64,000 nucleotides of DNA. Source: Fodinisporobacter ferrooxydans. GTDB lineage: Bacteria > Bacillota > Bacilli > Tumebacillales > MYW30-H2. The notes below the pieces were generated by a model. That model was not told where the DNA came from. It made no database searches and saw only the letters and a list, made by a program, of their open reading frames with translations. Position numbers and translations under genes: made by a program. Location of the stretch: NCBI RefSeq assembly GCF_022818495.1, contig NZ_CP089291.1, positions 3,365,501-3,429,500 of the forward strand, in the 5' to 3' direction. How positions within the stretch are numbered: the first letter of the stretch is position 1; each line of letters opens with the position of its first letter. Of the stretch, positions 44,685 through 52,298 are shown one piece after another.

Positions 44685-44712
44685 TTGCATCCTTCCAAGT
44701 GAATGATATAAT
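44685..44712 (+). promoter_or_regulatory. Promoter upstream of the thioesterase gene
   Basis: TTGCAT (44685-44690), 16 bases, TATAAT (44707-44712) with the extended TGA upstream. The leader to the thioesterase start would be about 140 bases. It carries a 14-bp direct repeat ATGTTTTGACTGAA (44748 and 44764) and then the 30-bp palindrome. Confidence 0.7.
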
Positions 44713-44800
44713 GGAAAAATAGACGAAAACAACGAACATACAATCGAATGTTTTGACTGAAGGATGTTTTGACTGAAACTTGAAAGGGATTTTCTTTTTT

Positions 44801-44830
44801 TATCTTCAAACGACTAGTCGTTTGAAGATA
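44801..44830. promoter_or_regulatory. Perfect 30-bp palindrome, possible TetR/FadR-type operator
   Basis: The halves TATCTTCAAACGACT and AGTCGTTTGAAGATA are exact inverse complements. The core ACGACTAGTCGT resembles the central part of the Bacillus FadR operator (TGAATGAMTANTCATTCA as I recall it). There is no T run after it on either strand, so it is less likely to be a terminator. It lies 30 bases before the thioesterase start codon. Confidence 0.6.
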
Positions 44831-44860
44831 GGAAGATATAGAGGAATAGGAGTGGCTTTT

Positions 44861-45328
44861 TTGACACGGGAAGAGATGTTGCAAGCGTTGCAAGAGTTTG
44901 AAACGGAAGATTTGGAAAAGGCTTTACAAGCTGCTCAAGCATCAAAATTGGCAAGAGAAGAACAGTTTTACTTTCTCCATTATTTCTTGCAAGAAGAGCG
45001 GATAGAAGATACGGAGAACAACCAAGCGGTTCTTACCATTCCGATTACGGACATGACATTGAATCCGATTCAAATGGTCCATGGTGGTGTGACTGCTCTC
45101 TTATGTGATAATGCCATGGGATATGCAAGTTTTCTCAAAGCGAAACGCTCTGGTGTGACACTCAATTTGAATGTTCAATACCATAAACCAGGGCTTGGGA
45201 AGTATTTAATCGCGAAAGCCGATGTGATAGCAGAAGGATCACAAATGAACGGGACCCGGTGTGAAGTACGGAATGAAACAGGAACATTGGTGGCTTCTGC
45301 AACGGCCACGTTTTATCATCGAAAATGA
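44861..45328 (+). CDS. PaaI-family hotdog thioesterase
   Basis: This 155-residue hotdog-fold acyl-CoA thioesterase has the core NPIQMVHGGVTALLCDNAMGYA, in which His-Gly-Gly begins the central helix. Then comes GVTLNLNVQYHKPGLGKYLIAKADV, typical of PaaI/YigI-type enzymes acting on aryl- or medium-chain acyl-CoA. TTG 44861 is favoured because AGGAG sits 8 bases upstream. Longer in-frame starts would read through the 30-bp palindrome. Likely works with the acyl-CoA ligase upstream in acyl turnover. A terminator shared with the Hsp20-like gene follows. Confidence 0.88.
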   Translation: MTREEMLQALQEFETEDLEKALQAAQASKLAREEQFYFLHYFLQEERIEDTENNQAVLTIPITDMTLNPIQMVHGGVTALLCDNAMGYASFLKAKRSGVTLNLNVQYHKPGLGKYLIAKADVIAEGSQMNGTRCEVRNETGTLVASATATFYHRK

Positions 45329-45364
45329 ATAAAGCGCAAATGAATAAATACGGAAATCAAAATA

Positions 45365-45410
45365 AACACGCATGGAACAGACCCTTTGCCTGTTTTCATG
45401 CGTGTTTTCA
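45365..45410. terminator. Bidirectional terminator
   Basis: AACACGCATG (45365-45374) pairs with CATGCGTGTT (45398-45407), with AACAG/CTGTT inside and T or A tracts on each side, between convergent genes. Confidence 0.85.
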
Positions 45411-45411
45411 T

Positions 45412-45840
45412 TCATTGACTGGAATTTCGTTTCGGGAGCTGCATCACCCAGATTCCGTTTTGCACAAAAATGTTTCGATTTTCCCAATCTACAGCCTCCG
45501 GTAAAGGAACGGTACGCTCGAAATGTTGATAACTTGTTTTCCAAACAGCTCCAGAATCGAAATGTTTCTTTACTCCCTGTTCGACAATTCGCTTTACATA
45601 CAACACATTGCCGCGCAATTGTGTTTGGATATCTTCCGGATTCTGAATTCCATGTAATTGAACCGTGATATAAACCGCATCTTGTGCATCATGAACTTGT
45701 AATTGCTGATTGAATTGTTGGAAAAAGGATTCCCAAAATTGAGGATGCAGCCATTTTTCGATATCCTGCAACAAAAAATCGTAAGACGATTGGGTATTGA
45801 TAAAAGGGTCCCATTTTTTTATATCCTTATTCCGATCCAT
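45412..45840 (-). CDS. Hsp20/alpha-crystallin-like protein
   Basis: This 142-residue protein has an alpha-crystallin-like beta domain: QVHDAQDAVYITVQLHGIQN, EDIQTQLRGNVLYVKRI, HFERTVPLPEAVDWENRNIF and GIWVMQLPKR match the strands and the G-x-L ending region of small heat-shock proteins. The N-terminal 45 residues are aromatic-rich (DIEKWLHPQFWESFFQQF), as in oligomerising sHSPs and in spore proteins CotM/CotP. Chaperone or coat function cannot be separated from sequence. The start at 45840 has AAGGGA nearby on the minus strand. A copy of the 154-bp element lies just upstream of it. Confidence 0.82.
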   Translation of the reverse strand: MDRNKDIKKWDPFINTQSSYDFLLQDIEKWLHPQFWESFFQQFNQQLQVHDAQDAVYITVQLHGIQNPEDIQTQLRGNVLYVKRIVEQGVKKHFDSGAVWKTSYQHFERTVPLPEAVDWENRNIFVQNGIWVMQLPKRNSSQ

Positions 45841-45869
45841 AACCGATCCCTTCTCTTCCTTTTCATAAA

Positions 45870-46023
45870 GAGGATGTTCAAAAAGTAGTCAAAACTCCAC
45901 GGCGGATTGCTTTGCCGAATCCCCCAAAGGCTTACTCATGTACCAAACACGTACACTCCGTCGCCTTTTCGTGCTTCGGCTTTGCACTCCTTGTGTCTTA
46001 CTTAACCACTTTTTGAACACACA
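45870..46023 (-). mobile_element. 154-bp non-coding inverted-repeat element, copy 3
   Basis: Same termini and length as copies at 14392 and 17035, in the orientation of copy 2 (left end GAGGATGTTCAAAAAGTAGT, right end ACTTTTTGAACACACA). A 6-bp target duplication CATAAA lies at 45864-45869 and 46024-46029. Between the Hsp20-like gene's start and the pckA 3' end. Confidence 0.9.
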
Positions 46024-46125
46024 CATAAAGTAAAACGTAAAGAGAATGTTTACCATTAATGTATGTTGAGAAGGGAGATCAGGTGTATGTGTAGATGCAA
46101 TATTGAAAAAGAAAAATCTCGAGAC

Positions 46126-47742
46126 CTAGAATGCAATATTTTGCGCTTGTTTTGGGCCGGCTTCTTTTATTTCTTGCGGAACAGAAGAGAAGCGGCTGAA
46201 ATTCTTTATAAATCGTTCTGCCAAACCGGATGCAGCTTGCGCATAAGCGTCTTGATCTTTCCAGGTGCTTGCGGGATTTAACAATTCGGTTGGCACGCCC
46301 TCCACAGTTTCTGGTATCGACAGGCCAAAATAGGGTTCTTCAATATAGCTGGCCTTCGCCAAAATTCCTTCTGTGGCAGCAGTTACCATGGCACGTGTAT
46401 ACGACAATTTCATACGCTCGCCAATTCCGTACGGTCCGCCTGTCCAGCCGGTGTTGACGAGATAGACATCCACTTGATGCTTTTGAATCTTTTCTTTTAG
46501 CATATTTGCGTAAACGACCGGTTCTAAAGGCAAGAACGGCGACCCGAAGCAAGTGGAAAATGTGGCTTCCGGTTCTGTTACGCCACGCTCCGTTCCGGCG
46601 AGTTTTGATGTATATCCGGACAAAAAATAGAACATTGCCTGATTCTCATTTAATTTTGCAATTGGCGGCAATACGCCGAATGCGTCGGCGGTCAGGAATA
46701 CAATCACATCGGGAGTGCCGCCTACAGACGGAATCACCGCGCCGTCAATGCAGGTTAAGGGATAAGCGGCACGCGTATTTTCCGTCAATTTGGCAGAATC
46801 AAAATCTGCCGTTCGTGAAACTGGTTCGAGAACTACATTTTCGAGTACCGTTCCGAATTGGATGGCATTCCAGATTTGCGGTTCACTTTCTTTTTTTAGA
46901 TGGATACATTTTGCATAACACCCGCCTTCTATATTGAACACGCCATGATCGGACCAAGCGTGTTCGTCATCTCCGATGAGAGATCGTTTTGGATCGGCGG
47001 ACAAGGTGGTTTTTCCAGTGCCGGATAGTCCAAAAAATAATGCGACTTTCCCTGAATCACCCATATTTGCCGAACAATGCATCGATAAAACATTTTGCAT
47101 GGGCAAAATATAATTCATGACAGTAAAGATCGATTTCTTCATCTCGCCGGCATAATGTGTTCCGCCGATCAAAACGACGCGCTTTTCAAAGGATACGATA
47201 ATAAATGTTTCGGAATGTGTTCCATCTACCGCTGGATTTGCTTGAAAATCAGGAACAGCTATGACTGTAAATTGTGGAATATGAGCATTCAATTCTGCGG
47301 TCGTAGGCCGGATAAACAATTGACGGACAAATAGATTTTGCCAGGCAAATTCATTTACGATGCGGATTGGCAGGCGGTATGCCGCATCGGCTCCCGCAAA
47401 TCCATCAAATATGAATAATTCTTTGTCTTTGATATACTCCTGCACTCGCGCGTATATGGAATTGAATTGTTCAACAGAAATCGGCTTGTTTACATCTCCC
47501 CAGGCAATATGTTCATGCACACTTGGCTCATCGACCAAAAATTTATCTTTCGGCGATCTTCCCGTGTATTTTCCTGTTTCTACACAAAACGCGCCAGTGT
47601 CGGCAAGAATTCCTTCATGGCGGCGAATCGCATATTCCACAAGCTCTGCAACGGATATGTTGCGGTGGACTTGCAATGGATGTTCGCGGATCATGGAATC
47701 TAGTAAAAGATTGTGAGGATGAGCAGTTTGCAAGAGATTCAA
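46126..47742 (-). CDS. pckA: Phosphoenolpyruvate carboxykinase (ATP)
   Basis: PckA converts oxaloacetate and ATP to PEP, CO2 and ADP, the first step of gluconeogenesis. The 538-residue protein has [39 protein letters not shown], the P-loop [14 protein letters not shown], the metal-binding LIGDDEHAW and FSTCFGSPF. Length matches Bacillus PckA. The start is uncertain: TTG 47742 is only a base from AAAGGA, and ATG 17 codons later is possible, but the longer form better fits the family. CcpN-like operators lie in the divergent upstream region, and the glyoxylate shunt is about 6 kb away, a coherent set for growth on acetate or fatty acids. Confidence 0.96.
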   Translation of the reverse strand: MNLLQTAHPHNLLLDSMIREHPLQVHRNISVAELVEYAIRRHEGILADTGAFCVETGKYTGRSPKDKFLVDEPSVHEHIAWGDVNKPISVEQFNSIYARVQEYIKDKELFIFDGFAGADAAYRLPIRIVNEFAWQNLFVRQLFIRPTTAELNAHIPQFTVIAVPDFQANPAVDGTHSETFIIVSFEKRVVLIGGTHYAGEMKKSIFTVMNYILPMQNVLSMHCSANMGDSGKVALFFGLSGTGKTTLSADPKRSLIGDDEHAWSDHGVFNIEGGCYAKCIHLKKESEPQIWNAIQFGTVLENVVLEPVSRTADFDSAKLTENTRAAYPLTCIDGAVIPSVGGTPDVIVFLTADAFGVLPPIAKLNENQAMFYFLSGYTSKLAGTERGVTEPEATFSTCFGSPFLPLEPVVYANMLKEKIQKHQVDVYLVNTGWTGGPYGIGERMKLSYTRAMVTAATEGILAKASYIEEPYFGLSIPETVEGVPTELLNPASTWKDQDAYAQAASGLAERFIKNFSRFSSVPQEIKEAGPKQAQNIAF

Positions 47743-47801
47743 ATCCTTTCATTTGAAAATAATAAATTTCGAATTGATTCAATGCGATGAACACAACGTA
47801 A

Positions 47802-47957
47802 AATAGTATGACACATTATGAAGAATAAAACAGAATATTATAAATGTGATACAGTAATAATACTCGAAAATAGTGAATTTTGCCACCGTATTTTATGACT
47901 AGTTCTTGAAAAACCTCCGAAGTATCTCAGTTTTGCAAAGAATAGTATGACATATTA
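47802..47957. promoter_or_regulatory. Two CcpN-like operator sites in the pckA divergent region
   Basis: AATAGTATGACACATTA (47802-47818) and AATAGTATGACATATTA (47941-47957) are direct repeats with one difference. The second contains TATGACATATT, an exact fit to the CcpN recognition sequence TRTGHYATAYW as I recall it, and the first fits with one mismatch. CcpN represses pckA and gapB during glycolytic growth in Bacillus. Region is very A/T-rich and holds no gene. Confidence 0.6.
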
Positions 47958-47984
47958 ATTTTTCTCAAAGACTTTTCATAGAAT

Positions 47985-48014
47985 TTGCTGTTTGCTATAT
48001 GTAAAACGTATAAT
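47985..48014 (+). promoter_or_regulatory. Promoter candidate for the small membrane protein gene
   Basis: TTGCTG (47985-47990), 18 bases, TATAAT (48009-48014). If used, transcription starts near 48021, just after the ATG at 48019, which argues for a later start of the downstream gene. Confidence 0.5.
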
Positions 48015-48018
48015 AGAA

Positions 48019-48513
48019 ATGCTTCATTTTAGTCTTTTGAAAGCGAATGGTATAAGCAAGGGGGAAGCGGTTCTGTCACAAATCTTCGGACTGTTAAAAG
48101 ATTATTGGGTATTGGTGGCCATATGTCTGATTCTCCTATTCGTTTTACGGATATTTTTTCGCGCAATCTTCCGAATTGCAGTCATTGCAGCGATCGTATG
48201 TTTTGTTTTGGTTTTCTTTTTTCATGTTCCGCCGGCAAAGATTACACAGTGGGGGAAGCAAGTGTCTTCGACTGTTGACGACAGTTTGAAACAATCGATT
48301 CAAGCTGCCATCCAAAAGGAATGGAAAGAAGCGAAATACACGTTTCATCCCGACGGGTCCTATGAGATCCAAACGACACATCTGAAAATTATCGGGAAAA
48401 AGGGAGATCCGACTGCAACTGTATATTTCAATGGACATAAAGTGGAAATCAATATAAATGATTTGGGAGAACAGGTAAAAAGGGACATTGAACAACAACA
48501 ACTTGGACATTGA
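48019..48513 (+). CDS. Membrane protein of unknown function
   Basis: I do not recognise this protein, about 147-164 residues long. Two close hydrophobic segments (YWVLVAICLILLFVL and AIFRIAVIAAIVCFVLVFFFHV) are followed by a soluble C-terminal domain of about 90 residues (SLKQSIQAAIQKEWKEAKYT, HPDGSYEIQTTHLKIIG). The start is unclear. ATG 48019 would fall at or before the inferred transcription start. The best ribosome binding site, AAGGGGG at 48058, is 8 bases from an in-frame CTG at 48073. It is divergent from pckA and its stop lies 42 bases before the threonine aldolase start. Confidence 0.65.
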   Translation: MLHFSLLKANGISKGEAVLSQIFGLLKDYWVLVAICLILLFVLRIFFRAIFRIAVIAAIVCFVLVFFFHVPPAKITQWGKQVSSTVDDSLKQSIQAAIQKEWKEAKYTFHPDGSYEIQTTHLKIIGKKGDPTATVYFNGHKVEININDLGEQVKRDIEQQQLGH

Positions 48514-48554
48514 GAATCGAACATTTTATCCAGCGAACAGGAGTTTTGAACAAT

Positions 48555-49586
48555 ATGTTGATTGATCTCAGAAGTGATACCGTAACAAAACCAACGGCAG
48601 CCATGCGCAAAGCAATGGCTGACGCGGAAGTCGGGGATGATGTCTACAAGGAAGACCCCACAGTCAATCGCTTGGAAGAATTGGCCGCCGACATGCTCGG
48701 AAAGGAAGCCGCCCTGTTCGTGACTAGCGGCACGCAAGGCAATCAAATCGCCGTTTTGACACATACTGCTCCCGGGCAAGAAATTTTGTTGGAAGCGGAA
48801 TCCCATATTTTTTATTATGAAGCTGGCGCAGTTGCCGCTTTAGCAGGTGTTCAGACGAGAACGATTCCGGGAATCCGCGGCGCCATGGAGCCGAAACTGG
48901 TGGAAGCAGCCATTCGCGGGGAAGATATCCACTTTCCGGCCACAGCCTTGTTATGTCTGGAAAACACTCATAACCGTGCTGGCGGCGCTGTCTTGCCGCT
49001 CTCTTATATGGCTGTTTTATACGATTTGGCAAAGCGGCGGCATGTTGCTGTACATATGGATGGCGCGCGATTGTTTAATGCAGCCGTTGCATTAGGCGTG
49101 GATGTGCGGGCGATTGCCGAACATGTAGACACCGTTCAAATTTGTTTGTCGAAAGGTCTGGGGGCACCTGTCGGCTCGATTTTGGCGGGACCGAAAGTAT
49201 GGATCGCAAAAGCGAGAAAATGGCGCAAACGGTTGGGCGGCGGCATGCGGCAAGCGGGTGTGATCGCAGCGCCCGGAATTCTCGCGCTGACGGAAATGGT
49301 GGAACGGTTGGCGGAAGATCATGCGCATGCCAAACAGCTCGCATATGCTTTGGCGGAAATGAAAGGCATCACGATTCGCCCTGAACATATAGAGACAAAT
49401 ATCGTGATTTTTGATGTTGCAAAAACCGGCCGTTCAGCGGACGAATGCGTAGTAGCATTGAAAAACGAGGGCATCCTTGCAACCAGTTTTGGTCCGACGT
49501 GTATCCGCCTTGTCACACACAAGGATATTGGCCAACAGGATATCGAAACAGCGATTCATCGAATGAACAACATCTTTTCACAATAG
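48555..49586 (+). CDS. ltaA: Low-specificity L-threonine aldolase
   Basis: This 343-residue PLP enzyme splits threonine or allo-threonine to glycine and acetaldehyde. It is a fold type I aldolase: MLIDLRSDTVTKPTAAMRKA, DDVYKEDPTVNRLEE, FVTSGTQGNQIA, HMDGARLFNAAVAL (Asp contacting the PLP nitrogen) and CLSKGLGAPVGS, where the lysine forms the Schiff base. ATG 48555 has CAGGAG 11 bases upstream. It is downstream of the small membrane protein gene and ends at a strong bidirectional terminator. Confidence 0.94.
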   Translation: MLIDLRSDTVTKPTAAMRKAMADAEVGDDVYKEDPTVNRLEELAADMLGKEAALFVTSGTQGNQIAVLTHTAPGQEILLEAESHIFYYEAGAVAALAGVQTRTIPGIRGAMEPKLVEAAIRGEDIHFPATALLCLENTHNRAGGAVLPLSYMAVLYDLAKRRHVAVHMDGARLFNAAVALGVDVRAIAEHVDTVQICLSKGLGAPVGSILAGPKVWIAKARKWRKRLGGGMRQAGVIAAPGILALTEMVERLAEDHAHAKQLAYALAEMKGITIRPEHIETNIVIFDVAKTGRSADECVVALKNEGILATSFGPTCIRLVTHKDIGQQDIETAIHRMNNIFSQ

Positions 49587-49633
49587 ATCAAAAGCATCCT
49601 GGTCCACAAAACGCATACTGGCACACAAAAAAG

Positions 49634-49681
49634 TCCGTCTCGCCGGAGTCACAACAACATGCGGCGAGACGGATTTTTTTG
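49634..49681. terminator. Bidirectional terminator
   Basis: TCCGTCTCGCCG pairs perfectly with CGGCGAGACGGA, with AAAAAAG to the left and TTTTTTT to the right. Between convergent genes. Confidence 0.93.
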
Positions 49682-49689
49682 AGTTCTCG

Positions 49690-50535
49690 TTATAACCGTT
49701 TTGCACCGATATAACGCGGACTCCAATAGGGATTATCAAGGCTGGAAATGGAAACCCCGCGGGAAGTGGTCGCCGAAATAAATTGGCGATTTCCAATATA
49801 AATGCCTACGTGTGAGGCTCCGGGGGCATATGTTGAGAAAAATACCAAATCACCCGGTTGCAGTTCGGAAACAGGCGTGCCCAATTGAAACATTTGTGCG
49901 GCTGTTCGCGGTAATTGCATGCCATTTTGTGAAAAGACAAATTGTATAAACCCTGAACAGTCAAATCCGGATGTGCTTGTCCCGCCAAACACATACGGCG
50001 TTCCCAGATATTTTTCGGAAAACTGAATCATCTGATCTGCTTTTAACACCGATTCATCCACAGGTTTGGCGGAGGGAGCAGCGGGTACGGGAACCAATAG
50101 ATGTTTCGAGTCAGATGTGATCATTGCTGTTTGATCACTTGGATTCCACTGAACGTTTGAGCCGAATGCTTCGGCAACAAACCGCAATGGAACATATGTG
50201 CGGTTGTCTTTGATGACAGGATTGCTGTCCAGAGACGTTTGCACTCCGTTCACATAGGCGAAGGGCTGGTCTGTTTCGAGCACGACTTGTTTTGATCCAT
50301 CGTTCATGATGACCTGAATTTGTTGTCCTTTGCTTTGCCAACGGACGTGATATCCCAATGACTGGGAAATGAACCGTATTGGAACTTGTGTGTGATTTTG
50401 TTGATCGATAAACGGTTTCGCATCCGGGAATTGAACGACGTTTTGGACATTTGTTGCGGCAAATGCTTGTGTGCCAAAAACAGAACAGACAGACAGGACT
50501 CCCACAGTCATGAGAGTTGTAACAAACTTTTTCAA
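49690..50535 (-). CDS. Secreted NlpC/P60 cell-wall hydrolase with copper-amine-oxidase-like stalk
   Basis: The signal peptide (MKKFVTTLMTVGVLSVCSVF, cut near TQAFA) is followed by two copper-amine-oxidase N-terminal-like repeats (QVPIRFISQSLGYHVRWQ and YVPLRFVAEAFGSNVQWN), a common surface stalk. A catalytic NlpC/P60 domain (about 165-281) follows: FDCSGFIQFVF (Cys) and GASHVGIYIGN (His). It cleaves peptide stems of peptidoglycan outside the cell. TTG 50535 is used with GGAGGAA upstream. A c-di-AMP riboswitch ends two bases before that site, which fits wall-hydrolase control by c-di-AMP known in Bacilli. Confidence 0.93.
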   Translation of the reverse strand: MKKFVTTLMTVGVLSVCSVFGTQAFAATNVQNVVQFPDAKPFIDQQNHTQVPIRFISQSLGYHVRWQSKGQQIQVIMNDGSKQVVLETDQPFAYVNGVQTSLDSNPVIKDNRTYVPLRFVAEAFGSNVQWNPSDQTAMITSDSKHLLVPVPAAPSAKPVDESVLKADQMIQFSEKYLGTPYVFGGTSTSGFDCSGFIQFVFSQNGMQLPRTAAQMFQLGTPVSELQPGDLVFFSTYAPGASHVGIYIGNRQFISATTSRGVSISSLDNPYWSPRYIGAKRL

Positions 50536-50546
50536 ATGTTCCTCCT

Positions 50547-50657
50547 TATGCCTGCGAGGTTAGTTGACGGATTCGGGTTGAGGAAACCCTATGTACGTCA
50601 AGCGTACAATTCACCCCAAAAAATATCCCCCGTTCCAACGGATGTGGATTCGGCATA
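50547..50657 (-). promoter_or_regulatory. Cyclic di-AMP riboswitch (ydaO-yuaA class)
   Basis: On the minus strand the conserved blocks occur in order: GCCGAATCC, GTTGGAACGGGGGA, TTTTTTGGGGTGAAT, ACATAGGGTTTCC, AACCCGAATCCGTCAACTAA and CCTCGCAGGC. The outer stem pairs TATGCC (minus, 50657-50652) with GGCATA (50552-50547). The AAGGAGGAA ribosome binding site follows at once, with no separate terminator seen, so the switch probably acts on translation. The NlpC/P60 gene it controls is the usual target class. The region upstream to 50839 holds only A/T-rich sequence. Confidence 0.9.
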
Positions 50658-50839
50658 TACCTATACGAAAAATACTACACAATCTTCAAATGTTAGACGA
50701 ATGTGCGCAATACGTAAGATTCGACAAAAATCTTAAAATTCCTTTAAGGTTTGATTTCCTTTTTATTACAAATATTTTTATTACATGTATTTGCAAGTTT
50801 TCTTGGTTGTATTTGCGCGTTTTCCTTGTCTGCTTTTGG

Positions 50840-51613
50840 CTACGAAATCAAACCTGCCGTTTGCAGCCCGTAACGAATCCCGCCACCGTCAACGGAACGC
50901 GTGACGAATTTCGCATATTGTTGAACTTCCGGCTTTGCATTTCCCATCGCAATCCCTAGACCCACGTACGACAGCATTTCACGATCATTTAGCCCATCAC
51001 CGAAGGCGATCGTCTCTTCTTTCGACAGGCCGATGTGTTCTAATAATTTTTTTATGCCGATCGCTTTTGAGCCGTTGCTCGGTAAAACGTCCATCGAGAA
51101 TTTGTGCCAGCGGATAAAAGCAAAATCCCCAAACTTGCCATTATAGTGGACTTCTTCGTGTTTTTGGCAATACAGAAGCGCCTGATATATATTTGTATTA
51201 AAATCCGGGTTTTTATACAAAGGAGACGGTACGCGCAAATCCTGGAAGGATTGTTCAATGTGTGAATGTTTGTTTGCATTTGCAAAGCATTGCTGGTGAT
51301 CTAAAAATACCAGTGGATGATTGAGATTTGTTGCATATGTCTGAAGATCTTGCAATTTTTGGGAATGTAAAGGGTTTTCAAAGATGGTTTTTCCTTTGTA
51401 TACTACAAAAGAACCATTAAAACTGACAAATGTATCGATATTTAATTGTTTTGCAATCGCAGCCAAATGAAAGGGGGCTCTGCCTGTCGCAATTGCTGTC
51501 AGGACTCCTTGTTTCTGCAGTTGCTGTACCGCCCATTTTGTGTCTTCCGGGATTTGTTTTTCATGATTGACGAGGGTTCCATCGATGTCAAAAAAGACAA
51601 TTTTATATGCCAT
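50840..51613 (-). CDS. HAD-superfamily Cof-type sugar phosphatase
   Basis: This 257-residue cytosolic HAD hydrolase of the Cof/IIB subfamily has all motifs: motif I FFDIDGTLV (nucleophile Asp), motif II IATGRAP, motif III lysine in LPSNGSKAIGIKKLLEHIG, and motif IV AFGDGLNDREML. The C2-type cap lies between motifs II and III. Substrates of this class are small phosphates, e.g. sugar phosphates, FMN or pyridoxal phosphate; which one is not predictable. The minus-strand ATG at 51613 has GGAGTT (complement of aactcc) upstream. Confidence 0.92.
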   Translation of the reverse strand: MAYKIVFFDIDGTLVNHEKQIPEDTKWAVQQLQKQGVLTAIATGRAPFHLAAIAKQLNIDTFVSFNGSFVVYKGKTIFENPLHSQKLQDLQTYATNLNHPLVFLDHQQCFANANKHSHIEQSFQDLRVPSPLYKNPDFNTNIYQALLYCQKHEEVHYNGKFGDFAFIRWHKFSMDVLPSNGSKAIGIKKLLEHIGLSKEETIAFGDGLNDREMLSYVGLGIAMGNAKPEVQQYAKFVTRSVDGGGIRYGLQTAGLIS

Positions 51614-51714
51614 TCGGAAACTCCTTTATCTTTGATATTCATTGGTAGAGTACTCAAAGAGAGGTGAATCCGTCAATAGGCAATGGAGAAAATTCATTGC
51701 TGCTGTTTTTGGTG

Positions 51715-52098
51715 CTACTGTTTTTTTAGTATTTCAACCTGGTCTTCTAACCGCTCAATTCGGACGGTATGACGATCTGTACGCTTTTCCAGCAGAAAAA
51801 AGTATCCGGACATGTCTATTTTTAGTTCCCTGATATCTTCTTCCATTATATTCAATCGTTCTTCCACTTGATCCAACCTTGCTTCCACTTGGCTCAAACG
51901 TTCTTCCACTTGATCCAACCTTGCTTCCACTCTGTCCAGTCGTGCTTCCACTTGATCCAGGCGCTCCTCAATTGCATCCAATCGATGATGAATCCTTTCT
52001 TCGCTTTCTTTCAACATTTGTTGAATTCGTTCTTCACTTTCTTTTACAATCATTCGTACAATACTGCTCATTTGATCAATCAACATTTTTCCATCCAT
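51715..52098 (-). CDS. Coiled-coil protein with heptad repeats
   Basis: This 127-residue protein is mostly one amphipathic coiled coil. From about residue 20 to 90 it repeats a 7-residue unit of the type (A/E)RLDQVE, seen as LDQVEARLDRVEARLDQVEE, encoded by 21-bp tandem DNA repeats (about 51851-51985). Ends are non-repetitive: MDGKMLIDQMSSIVRMIVKE and HTVRIERLEDQVEILKKQ. Such proteins are common as scaffolds; function unknown. GGTGGT precedes the minus-strand start, with the ATG at 52098. Repeat number may vary between strains. Confidence 0.75.
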   Translation of the reverse strand: MDGKMLIDQMSSIVRMIVKESEERIQQMLKESEERIHHRLDAIEERLDQVEARLDRVEARLDQVEERLSQVEARLDQVEERLNIMEEDIRELKIDMSGYFFLLEKRTDRHTVRIERLEDQVEILKKQ

Positions 52099-52173
52099 CT
52101 TAAAACCACCTTTCTATCATTTTTGTCAGTATAACATAGATTTCCTTTTTTGATTCATGAACAATTTTAAAAC

Positions 52174-52205
52174 GGCTTTGTCAAATCGAAAGATTCAACA
52201 AAGCC
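52174..52205 (-). terminator. Probable terminator downstream of the transporter gene
   Basis: GGCTTTGT (52174-52181) pairs with ACAAAGCC (52198-52205), with AATC/GATT inside. On the minus strand CGTTTTAAAA follows. Confidence 0.5.
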
Positions 52206-52228
52206 ATCTCGCAGAAGCCGATAGAAGC

Positions 52229-52298
52229 CGGAGTATCTTTCCGTCAGGGATCAGTCTCGGATACGTCTCGAATACAGATAAAGCGCCAAGGTTCGGCT
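52229..52298 (+). repeat. Possible degenerate relative of the 52-bp hairpin repeat
   Basis: TCCGTCAGGGATCAGTCTCG and AAGCGCCAAGGTTCGGCTTT match the left and right parts of the units at 9921-10077 with several changes. Ends just beside the transporter stop. Weak evidence. Confidence 0.35.

Noticed and set aside
44156-44893. Long minus-strand frame opposite the acyl-CoA ligase 3' end
   Set aside because: Antisense to a gene with complete family motifs; it also runs through the palindrome and a promoter.
46063-46281. Plus-strand frame opposite the pckA 3' end
   Set aside because: Most of it is antisense to conserved pckA coding sequence and the composition is atypical.
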